A stretch of DNA of 64,000 nucleotides from Cristatella mucedo (lineage: Eukaryota > Bryozoa > Phylactolaemata > Cristatellidae). The position numbers were made by a program, and so were the translations under genes. Each line of letters starts with the position of its first letter. Position 1 is the first letter of the stretch. Shown here in pieces: positions 36,206-45,340 of the stretch. Below the pieces are notes generated by a model. That model had not been told where the DNA came from. It searched no databases and saw nothing but the letters and a program-made list of their open reading frames with translations. The DNA lies in assembly GCA_009760855.2 (NCBI GenBank), contig WPIO01000009.1, forward strand, positions 2,232,501 to 2,296,500, given 5' to 3'.

Positions 36206-36699
36206 CTTGATATGCTATACACATTTCGAATTATTTTTATTTATTATTGCTCATCAGATAAGCTTAATGGCTATTAAAGTGCCAAAAGCCCTGCAAATCT
36301 GCATGGTTTACTAAGATAAAGTACTGTTATACTTGCATTAGGTGGCATACCTAAAACAAAAAACTGGTTTTCAGTAGCATGTCGAAAAAAACTGGTTTTC
36401 AGCAGCATGTCGAACTGTACACTAGTTGTAAGTGCATCAGTTTGGCAAGCACGTGTGTATTTCCATCTGCAACCGATTACAAAGCCACAAGGATCAAGTA
36501 GATGCTACCGTGAGCAGTTTTCTGTGGGTCACTCAAAGCCTGAGCGGGTTTTGGTTCACAAGTTTTTGTTTTAAGTATGCCACCTAATGCAAGTATAACA
36601 GTACTTTATCTTAATAGCCATTAATAGCCATTAAGCTTATCTGATGAGCAATAATAAATAAAAATAATTCGAAATGTGTATAGCATATCAAGACAAAAA

Positions 36700-36866
36700 G
36701 TACTATCTGATTCAACAGCCTCTTTTGTATAGCGACAGAAGAGCTTGTAGGGGTATCACCACCGCTTGCAGCAGCAATACAGGATCGCCCACCGCAGGAT
36801 TCGAACCCACGACCTCGGGGCCGAGGTCGTGAAAAGCAACCACCTTACCTAGTGTGCTATCACGGC
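36700..36866 (-). mobile_element. tRNA-derived SINE (family A), right arm of palindrome
   Basis: Reverse-complement partner of the copy at 36041-36205. It retains the A-box side that the left arm lost (minus strand: GTGATAGCACACTAGGTAAGG). Confidence 0.9.
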
Positions 36867-36934
36867 TTCAAGGCACTTGACATGTGCTGCAAAGGGCAAG
36901 CCAATAAAGACACAGTCCTGAGACTTCGTAATAA

Positions 36935-38040
36935 TTAAGTGAGATGGGCACTGCCTACTTTTTCTGACTTGTCTGCTTACTTGTCCTCAGAGAGCCTGGT
37001 GGCACAAACAGGCTGAAGCTGTTGCACCTAATCTCTAAAAACGAAATCTCTTGTCTAAGCATTGGCTGAAGGAAACTGTACCAGCCACTCACAACAGCAT
37101 CTACCATGTGGCTCTTCCCAGAATTTGGACACTACACATAGACTGCACCAAAAATTGTAATTTACTAAATGTAATGGGCTCGATACGATTTCTGTATGTT
37201 CAAATAAATGTAATCGTACATCGTAATAATCATTGTAGGAACAAGAAAGATGTAGCAGTTGAAGGGGTATAGCAGCAACATAAGACGACACCACACTGAT
37301 AGTCAACCTGCTGCTAGTTCTAATTTAGTTCATGTTCGCTATACATGATCATCGTCCCTCCGGCAACATTCATCCATGATTAAGTTTCTTCCATTTGAAA
37401 TAAAAATCCAAAAGACATAATAAGCTATTGGAGCCCGAGCGCTCAGTCTGCCCTTAATGAAGTGGCCCACAGTGTCAGCCAAAGCATGCGTCACCGACTG
37501 CACGGAAGGCGACTGAGGGCAGCAAGTCGTGCGAGCTCGAAGCAGCAGCAGCAGCAGGCAGCAGAAGAGCAGTGCATGCAGCAGCAGGTGCGTATGTCTA
37601 AGAGAGCGAGCAGCCACACACTGACACGCCACCACTCACGGTGCTCCCACTCCTGCCACTGCTCCTGCACACGGAGCCCACTCCTGCCCAAACTGCCTCG
37701 GGGGGGGGGATTCAACAGCAGCACCATCCATCTATTGAAGCCACAGAGTGGTTGGGTTCTGATGACAATCGATTGGGATAGTGCACAACGCGGCATGAGG
37801 ACGCTGGCTGGTTCCTGGCTCTCCTTTCCGAATGCAGTTGCACTCGGCTTTGGTGCTCACTCGCGTACCGACTATCAACCATTAGCATATATGGACGCGA
37901 AGCGCGCGAGCACACGGACCTATACATACAAGCAGATGCAACCCGACACAGAAATGCAGTAATGCATGCTTGGAAAACAGCCTGTGCCACGAGGTATACT
38001 TGGCCACAGCTGAACGTAAACTGTCTGCAGCATAGTCCCG
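36935..38040. other. Intergenic with CAG-rich patch
   Basis: Holds an imperfect (CAG)n patch at about 37540-37585 and a G-tract at 37700-37709. Overlapping ORFs contain poly-Q or poly-C shadows with no gene signal. Confidence 0.4.
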
Positions 38041-38047
38041 TAAGATG

Positions 38048-38498
38048 CGAGTTCCAGGCTTTGGGAGCATACGAACTAAATGCTCGGTCTCCAAAGGATT
38101 TGAGGTTTGTACGAGGTATTGGTAAACTGTTGGATTCCGAAAAGCAGGTGGTACGATGCTTTGTCCTGGTGGGGGAGTAGACCTGAGAGATAGGCTGGAG
38201 CCAAAGATTGAAGGGACCTAAAAGTGAGCGACAAAACCTTGAGGTCGATCTGTTGCTTGACCGGTAGCCAGTGCAGGTCGGCGAGAAGTGGTGTGATGTG
38301 GCAACTGCGACACTCACGACAGACAAGCCTAGCTGCAGAGTTTTGCACCAGCTGTAAGCACCTGATTGCACATACCGGTAGGCCAGCAAGCAGTGAGTTA
38401 CAGAAGTGAAGACGGGATGTCACAAATGCATGGACCAACTTAGATATGGTATCCTTATCTAAACAAGCCAGAATTTTAGCAATGTTATGTAGCTGATA
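38048..38498 (-). mobile_element. LINE C-terminal fragment
   Basis: Sharp boundaries: GTTCCAGGCTTTGGGAGCATACG (38050) to AGCAATGTTATGTAGCTGATAA (38498). The minus strand reads NSAARLVCRECRSCHITPLL. It lacks the LINE tail. Confidence 0.85.
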
Positions 38499-38589
38499 AC
38501 GAATCTGCTCTGCAGGTCGCAAGATTTCGTACCTCATATCCACAATCTTGTACAGCAATGCTGCTGTCAATCAATGCTCTGGCTGCACT

Positions 38590-38720
38590 TTAGGCCACAC
38601 TTATCAAGCAGTCTTTTGCAGTTAGCACTTTGCAACTCTTATCATATTTATTAGATGAAAAGTGCCAAAAAAGATTCTAGATCTCCGAGGGTGCTATACA
38701 AATGTATCATTATTATTATT
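38590..38720 (+). mobile_element. LINE 3' tail fragment
   Basis: AAGTGCCAAAAAAGATTCTAGA, then CCGAGGGTGCTATACAAATG and a (ATT)n tail; the MITE-like element was inserted at its end. Confidence 0.7.
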
Positions 38721-38758
38721 AGCGGGTATGGACATTCCCCCTTGGACATTTCCAGTAT

Positions 38759-38855
38759 ATGGTTTAGGTTTTAGTGTTTAGAGATTAGGGTTTAGTGTTT
38801 AGCGTTTATGGGTTTAGAGTTTAAGGTTTAGCGTTTAGAATTTAGGTTTTAGGGT
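38759..38855 (+). repeat. Degenerate TTTAGGG-like array
   Basis: Repeated GTTTAG, TTTAGGG and TTTAGCG units (GGTTTAGGTTTTAGTG; GATTAGGGTTTAGTG). Too irregular to be an active telomere and located inside the MITE-like element. Confidence 0.75.
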
Positions 38856-39245
38856 GGGCAGCACCTCCGCCGCTTAAATCCACCCTTGCTCGTATTCTGA
38901 GCTTTAATTAGTGTGTATTAGGGCGTAACTAGATCTCTTGAGCTCGAGGTATACTCAGTAGACCTCTAACGGTTGGCACTCATTTGCAGGAACATGTGTA
39001 GCCTACATCCGTAGCCTACACCCGCTTTGACGGGTACGGATGCATGCCTGGCGGCGTCGAGCAGGATCGAACTCCTGCAGGACCGAACTGTATAGCCCGC
39101 CGCTGCCACTCACTCCAATAGAAACCATCCTTCCAATTCATCCATTCTTCTAATTATACTGAGTTGATTTCATTTTAGTAGAACGTAAACTTCATTTGAT
39201 CATATATATATATTTCTATATTCTTAGTTATACATTCATCAACAT

Positions 39246-39375
39246 AGGGGGGAAATGTCCTACGGGGGGGGGATGTCCGACGGGGGGGGGGATGTCCGAC
39301 GGGGGGGGGGGATTCCTAGGGTCCACCAGGGGGGAGGGGAATGTCGGGGGGGGGGGAGAACGTCCAGGGGGGAAT
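39246..39375 (+). repeat. G-tract minisatellite (GGGGGGATGTCCGAC units)
   Basis: Five to seven G-tracts of 6-12 nt separated by ATGTCC(G/T)AC-like spacers. The units repeat the right TIR motif. The plus strand has strong G-quadruplex potential. Confidence 0.9.
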
Positions 39376-39395
39376 GTCCTACAACCATTATTAGC

Positions 39396-40116
39396 ATACA
39401 TCCTCGGCTTTTCTCAAAACTCAGCTATGCTTCTCACTCTTTCTTTACTGCACAAGATTCAGACTGCTAGCCACCAGTTTCACAGCAAAGGCAGATTGGG
39501 CGCTAATGGTGCTACCAGCATGTGTGAAGTGCCAAACAGATTTAGTTCGCTTACGAGGCTATATCAGCGTCATAATATAATTATAAAAACCTCCCGAGGA
39601 CAATCACTGAGCCCTCATTAGCGTTAACAGGCCACAGTTGGAGTCGTGCATGCGCGCACTCGCGCACACGCTCGCAGCACTCGCTCGAACACGTGACGCA
39701 CAAGCAAAAAAAAAACATGTGCACTACATATGAACTACATCCTACAAAGGGACAAGGATTCCTTTTGGGAAGAAAGCCTAGGCAGGAGCAGCAATGCTGG
39801 CACTGCACTAGAGCTATCGACTTAAAAGCTAACACAGCTAAACCCAGAACGAGACATTGACCCGTGTTACCCTTTGTACAATCGAACTGAAAGCTGCCAC
39901 ACAGTTAACTGCAAGAAGGCGAGGCTTTGATCATTGCCTGTCGTACGAATCCCCGTTTACTGTTCATGCACACACAAGCATTGACGGTTCGGTGAGAATT
40001 TCATTTCTAAGAAACCTAACATCGAGGACCTCAGGCTCACGAAAGCATGGGTACCCTCAATCACGAACTACATAAGTCGTTAATGGAACGTTCCACACAG
40101 TGGTGCAGCAAATCGG
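39396..40116. other. Intergenic downstream of MRPL11
   Basis: No gene recognised. Short GCGC-rich patch near 39650-39680. Confidence 0.4.
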
Positions 40117-40304
40117 TACGTAAAGTACATCCTAGCGTCCGGCACGCCTACTGGCGGAGCATTTTCGCCGCACGCTTCTCCTCCAGCGCCTTAGTCTGGG
40201 CCTCCACTTCTACGTAAAGTACATCCGAGCGTCCGGCACGCCTACTGGCGGAGCATTTTCGCCGCACGCTTCTCCTCCAGCGCCTTAGTCTGGGCCTCCA
40301 CTTC
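40117..40304. repeat. 94-bp tandem duplication covering the MRPL11 3' end
   Basis: Copies at 40117-40210 and 40211-40304 both start TACGTAAAGTACATCC and end GGGCCTCCACTTC. I see one mismatch (CTAG/CGAG). The right copy contains the last ~20 codons and stop of MRPL11; the left copy is a duplicate lying after the stop. Confidence 0.95.
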
Positions 40305-41251
40305 CTGTCGGCGCTTTTCCAAGAACTCGGCGTAGTCCATGGGGTCCAGACGGCGGACCACCTCTATACCCACCATGTGAGCCGTGCCAATAATAGCTTT
40401 GCATATCTGTTGGAGCGGTACCGTCTCGAAGCACGGATCTTTGCTTTTAATGGCGGCGATCTCGTAGACGTGCTTCAGCGTGACCTTGCCGGCGACCTCG
40501 TGACCTGGGCAAACGTCGGACCCGTGCACTCACAATCGGCAGCCGCTTGGCAGCCGCTCGCAAGCGCAAGTGCCGGCAGGCAGAGGACGGTGGGCAGGCA
40601 ACTTACCCGTTTTCATTGCGCCCTTGGAGACGCCTGCGGCCAGCTTGAGAAAATGCGCTACGGGCGGCGTTCTCAGCTCGAGCTGGAACGTCTTGTCGGG
40701 CTGCAAGAAATGGTTGGTGCGACTCGTGAAGCCGCTTGATGCTCAGCCACGAAATAGGACGCTCAGAAACGACGTAATCCGAATGCAGCAGGATCTTGAC
40801 TCACGTTGATAGTAATCAGGGTTGGAATCGGCGTACCCTCCTTGAATTCCTTGGTTTTCTCATTGAAGTCTTTACAGAACAACCCAATGTTGATGGACCG
40901 CTAGAAGTAGTTACGCAAGATGACGAAGCGATGGCGAGCTCCCGAAAATTAGCTAATAAGCCGAGCGGAAAATATTGACCCCCTCAGCGCCAAGTGCGAG
41001 AAAGCCTTGCGGCACATGTGCGACAGCGCTATCGTGCGCGGGGGGGGGGGGGGGGGGAGGGTCGATGTATAACAGTGGCGCGCCTGCACCGCGGCTTAAT
41101 TTACCTGGCCAAGTTGAGGACCTAAAGGAGGTGCTGGTTTCGCTTGTCCGGCCGGAATTGTCAGGCGGAGGAACGGCGGGTGCTGTAGTTTAGGCCCTGC
41201 CTTCTTAGCCTTTGCCGCTACCTTACCGACGGCTTTGGCTTTGGTGGCCAT
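40242..41251 (-). CDS. MRPL11: Mitochondrial large-subunit ribosomal protein uL11m
   Basis: uL11m forms the L11 stalk base of the mitochondrial large ribosomal subunit at the GTPase-associated centre. Four minus-strand exons, all in phase: 41251-41105 ([30 protein letters not shown]), 40900-40805 ([15 protein letters not shown]), 40700-40607 ([19 protein letters not shown]) and 40504-40242 ([31 protein letters not shown]). Total is 199 codons plus stop, against about 190 for human. [11 protein letters not shown] and FCKDFNE are hallmark L11 motifs of the N-terminal domain; [12 protein letters not shown] is the C-terminal rRNA-binding domain. The basic N-terminus could serve as a mitochondrial presequence. 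Introns are short (about 100-204 bp); intron 1 holds a 17-G tract (41041-41057). The last 20 codons are duplicated downstream, but the reading frame is intact. Confidence 0.97.
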
Positions 41252-41345
41252 GCTTGTTGGACCGGCTTCCGCCAGTGAATTGATTGGCCACCGGGTGGAT
41301 AGTACTTCCGGGGCGGTCATGTACACCCGTCACGTGATCAGTGGC
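41252..41345 (-). promoter_or_regulatory. Putative MRPL11 promoter elements
   Basis: On the minus strand: CCGGAAGT (41304-41311, ETS/NRF-2-like), CCAAT (ATTGG at 41283-41287) and an E-box CACGTG (41331-41336), all within 90 bp of the ATG. ETS/NRF-2 sites are common upstream of mitochondrial ribosomal protein genes. Functionality is inferred. Confidence 0.45.
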
Positions 41346-43050
41346 TAAGCGTACGGAAAACCTACGCGGACGTGAAAGCTACGCGGAAATCCGACGACCA
41401 ATGCGGGTAGCGCTCGATTTTGCATGGCTAGATTATGGCATGAGGACTGTTTTGTACACAATTTTTTGCTAGCTAAGGATGATGGTGAGTGGTAACCGAA
41501 AACTCAGTGAAAAATGGGGATCATTTTCAGAAATTAGTACAATTTAATGCGTTTTATTTTACGCTCATTGGTCTCGCACATCTCTTCTCTCCTTTTTCTC
41601 CCGCTGCAACTTCTCCTTCTCCTTCCCTCGCTTAAACACACGCGCGCACGCGCGTGCGATCGCCGCCTGCCTTACCTCAGTCTCTCGCCATTCTTCTCTT
41701 TAATCACTCAGCCTCTTCTCGTCCTCTCCCATTGCTTCCAGACACACTCGCTCTCCCTTCCTTCCTTCCTTTTCTTCACTCTCCTTCCTAGATTTTCTCT
41801 TTCTCCATAACCATGAACCTGTTGATTTCTACAGCTAGCCGTTGCGAGAAGCAGCCTGCGCTAAGAGCCACGTGACGACTGGCTGCAGAGGTGCTTCTCT
41901 AGATATAATTTCAAAGCGTCGCCCGACCTTCCCATGGAGTGGCTAGATCGCGAGTGCTCAACGATGCATTCACTGGGGAATCTCTGATTTAGTGCCTGAT
42001 CAAGCTACTGATTCCAACCGGGTGTTTATCTTGTTCTGTGAGAAATGGCTTGGTTTAATATTAATTTTGAACATGTCAGTTTGTCTAATCTGAGAACCAA
42101 AAATTCTGAAAGGCAGGATTTCAGTTTGAGCTCTCGCAGCAGCTAATATTCGGAGAGCATGAATAATAAATGCAACTGTGTATGGGCGGTATAGAAGTTA
42201 TAGCCGATGCCGTGGTCGAAATTACCTTTAAACGAAGCACTGCATCGATTAAAAGTGGCAAAAGAACCCAAGAAGATAATCACATTGACTCCTAGAAGTA
42301 GCGACGGGTCTGCTTGGTGAGACCTGACCCAGCCACACAAGGAGGACTGAACGCTGGAGCATAGCATAGCATAGCATAGCATAGCATTAAAAATACGCAG
42401 ACCAAACGATAGCCTCATTAACCAGAATGGTGATCGATCGCTTTGCTCTCGAAAATGCCCATGTTATAGGCTTCTCCAAACGAATCCAGAACTTAGTGTA
42501 GGAATAATGTTCTCATCCTTATTTTTATCTAATAAATAAATAGTTGCACAGAGAAGAGCACTGTAAGTAGGGTGGCTCTGCTTAGATACCGACGAAAATT
42601 CCCTGAAAAGTCATTCTTGCATATGTATTATTCATGTTTTCGCGATAGTAGATCAAAAGTCAAATGATAAAGAGGCAGAAGAAATGCACAGTGGTAACCA
42701 ACAAGAACCACAATCCATCGAATCCGGCTTTTTAAAGATAGATGGTCAATATGAATTGCTTAAGAGAACCGCTTAGGCTTTGATTGTGCTCAAGAGAAAA
42801 CTATCCTTCGTGTGACATAGACTTTTTGGCTCTGAGAAGTTACAGTCGATGTTTCTTTAAATTGCATTTATCTTGTAAACCAGTGAACGAGTGTGCTCTG
42901 GCTCACCTCATTGTATCCACCAATGAGGAAATGGAGCTTTTTTTATAATCTCCTGGCGACAAACTCTTGTTGCTGGATGTAATCAGTGTACCCATATCCA
43001 GGAGCGAGTAGCTCATCAAGAGTTACAAAAGGCCTGCAGCACCCTAAGGC
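41346..43050. other. Intergenic with pyrimidine-rich stretch and a pentamer repeat
   Basis: Pyrimidine-rich CTCTCCTTTTTCTCCC-type sequence at 41570-41800. A GCATA pentamer, five units, lies at 42359-42386. Otherwise nothing recognised. Confidence 0.4.
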
Positions 43051-43059
43051 CGGCGGTAT

Positions 43060-43210
43060 GTTAAAAGACGGATTTGCTGCCAGCTACGACTGGCTGGTTA
43101 GAGCGAGGTCAAGTTGTTGCCATCCCCTTAGAAGGCACAGCCCCTTTAACTAGTCCTAGCTTGGCCAGTCTACATCAGTTTAGGAAATCTTTAAAAGCGT
43201 TTTAGGAGGT
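43060..43210 (+). mobile_element. Possible LINE C-terminal remnant, different family
   Basis: Read with frameshifts, the plus strand (LGQ-TSV-EIFKSVLG) resembles the SLxxFRKSLKAFLG end common in LINE RT proteins. Very weak. Confidence 0.25.
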
Positions 43211-43214
43211 CACG

Positions 43215-44955
43215 TGTTGTGACTAAACAGAAGAAACAGATCAAAGTAGCATTGTCGGTGCACAAATCCGCACAATTTAATCAGCAAAGAGGGCGGAACG
43301 TTTTTCCATTAACTATGCAACATCCGGAGAGTGAAAGAGCTTGGCCTTGTCAGACACATAAATTACTGCCACATTTTCTATGCATTGGTGCGATTGCAAC
43401 ACACAAAGAAAATAAAAGCCACAGCGTTCCTCAGATTCGGATTGTAGATACTGTAGTGATAATTGAAGGTTCACGCTGAGTGTCGAATAAAAAGGAGTCT
43501 TGAAAGCTAAATGAGTAAAGTGCCTGGCATGCTACCAAGAGCTTTCAAGATCCTTTGCCACTCAAGGTGAAGTTCTTTGGTGGTACTCGGTCCCACAGCA
43601 GACCACATACGGTCACTTGTATTTTAAAATTTTGAAATTAAATGTCAATATCTGCGCTTTACACTTTGCATTTCTTGGACTGCATGGGGAAGATAACTTA
43701 AATATTTTTAGTCTCTTTGGGTCTTCGTGCAGAACCTTCGGGAGCTGGCTCGTCAAATGTATTCCAGAGTAGTAAGATCACCAGTCAATGAGACTCTATT
43801 CAGAGCCTGGTAGATTCTGGACAACGTTCAAGGAAAGCTAAGTCCAAAAGTGACCGAATAATTTCTGCACCATTGCCCATTGCACCATTGCCTTATACGG
43901 ATGCCCACGGTTGCATGGAGGCGAAGGATCGCCAAACAAATTCAAAAAGTCACCTAATACACTAAGCCGGCAGAAATAACTGATAGACAAGGAACTACGG
44001 TGAAATTAATAATCGAAGTGATGACAATTTAGCGATTGAAGGTGTTTTTACTAGCTGCCTAGTCGTAAGACTGGTCGAGCCCCTCTTTTTCAGTCAAATT
44101 CACAATATGGCGTTTAAAGCAACAATGGCAACAAAAGCGCCCCCCCATCTTTGACCTTCTGCTCAGCCAACAACATATTTTGCGAGCGAAAAAGTGCAGA
44201 CCCAAGTATTCACTTGATGAATGGAAATTTTTAATACTCTCGTCTTAAGCGAAAAGCAGAGTTAGTTTTTCAGCGATCCCTTGTCATAGTTCGCGTTGGT
44301 CTATTTTTAGTGTTTCGCAATTACAAAAACGAACTCTTCTTTTTTTGAACAGCATAACCATGTATTGTACCTGCCAGGCTGATGATCGCGAGGATTATTT
44401 TATTGTTTCGACGATTATTAGAGAAGCTAATTATTTTGGCCAGTCAAATCTTCTAATGAGCAAGCCCCAGGCGTAAGCCACACGTACGTATGAAGTGAGA
44501 TGAAGTCTGTTGGCTACCGAATGCGTACCGAAAGCCGATTAGGCTGTGAGTTCGCTATGCAAAACTCTCCTGCTTGTCACCCATATAGTCTATGTGGCTT
44601 TGTGGAGTCACAGACGGAGATGCATTACATTGAATTACGCAATGAAGTCTGCTGTTCATGATCTTAATTAGATAGTGGCAGGCGAAATTCGCGATTCCAG
44701 GATGATTGGATGATTCCACCTTCGCGACGCTTCAAACACTTCAAAGTCACCGGTGGCTAAAGGCGTAGCTATTTCAATACTCAGTCTCCAGCCATCACCC
44801 TAACCTTTACAGACGTAGCCCGCTCTAGCTGTTGGCTTTACGACCAGACATTAAGCACGCGGGGCCTCCTAAGGTATAGGCGTCATCGACAGCCGTCGTG
44901 ATTTGCTATCTTCGGCATACTTGGCGATCTAAACCAGCGCGGCACTTCCACGAGA
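43215..44955. other. Intergenic, no gene recognised
   Basis: ORF 43219-43479 is open but without a family signal. Confidence 0.35.
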
Positions 44956-44956
44956 C

Positions 44957-45340
44957 TCTTCCAGGAAGAAGATGGAGGTAGGAGAGGGAGCAGGAGGAAG
45001 AGGGAGGAAGGAGAGGGAGGAAGGAGAGGGAGAAAGAGGAAGAGGGAGGAAGGAGAGGGAGGAAGAGGAAGAGGGAGGACGGAGAGGGAGGAAAGAGAGG
45101 GAGGAAGGAGAGGGAGGAAAGAGAGGGAGCAGGAGGAAGGAGAGGGAGGAAGGAGAGGGAGGAAGGAGAGGGAGGAAGGAGAGGGAGGAAGGAGAGGGAG
45201 GAAGGAGAGGGAGGAAGGAGAGGGAGGAAGGAGAGGGAGGAAGGAGAGGGAGGAAGGAGAGGGAGGAAAGAGAGGGAGCAGGAGGAAGGAGAGGGAGGAA
45301 GGAGAGGGAGGAAGAAGAAGAGGGAGCAAGGAGAAGAAGA
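44957..45340 (+). repeat. 13-nt polypurine minisatellite (GGAGAGGGAGGAA)n
   Basis: The plus strand is almost entirely purine for about 380 nt, built on the 13-nt unit GGAGAGGGAGGAA with variants (GGAGCAGGAGGAA, GGAAGAGGGAGGAA). The open frames on both strands (EGEGGRRG or SLSFLPLLPP) follow from a 13-nt period without stops and are not genes. Confidence 0.95.

Larger units (their letters stand above)
35970..36934. repeat. Large near-perfect inverted repeat (palindrome) with a SINE in each arm
   Basis: The left arm 35970-36365 (starts TTATTACGAAGTCTC) and right arm 36561-36934 (ends GAGACTTCGTAATAA) are reverse complements over about 370 bp, separated by a ~195-bp spacer. Differences seen by eye: a 9-bp deletion in the left arm across the SINE A-box side, a changed ~40-bp patch near the inner end and a few substitutions. 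The spacer holds a 28-bp direct repeat (AAACTGGTTTTCAG...CATGTCGAA). Confidence 0.93.
38715..39395. mobile_element. MITE-like DNA transposon remnant with TIRs and possible 9-bp TSD
   Basis: The element at 38724-39386 (663 bp) starts GGGTATGGACATTCCCCC and ends GGGGGGAATGTCCTACAACC, about 30 bp of imperfect terminal inverted repeat. ATTATTAGC occurs immediately outside both ends (38715-38723 and 39387-39395). It has no transposase ORF. Subterminal sequence is repetitive: degenerate GTTTAGGGTTTAG-like units on the left (38759-38855) and GGGGGGATGTCCGAC units on the right (39246-39375). A 9-bp duplication would suit Mutator- or Merlin-type transposition. The left TSD lies in an ATT-rich LINE tail, which weakens that evidence. 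Confidence 0.65.

Noticed and set aside
37462-37962. Poly-Q containing ORF as a gene
   Set aside because: CAG-rich patch with no conserved domain, no splice structure, and its mirror frames are equally open.
38759-38855. True telomere or chromosome end
   Set aside because: Units are irregular, short and lie between unique sequences inside a TIR-bounded element.
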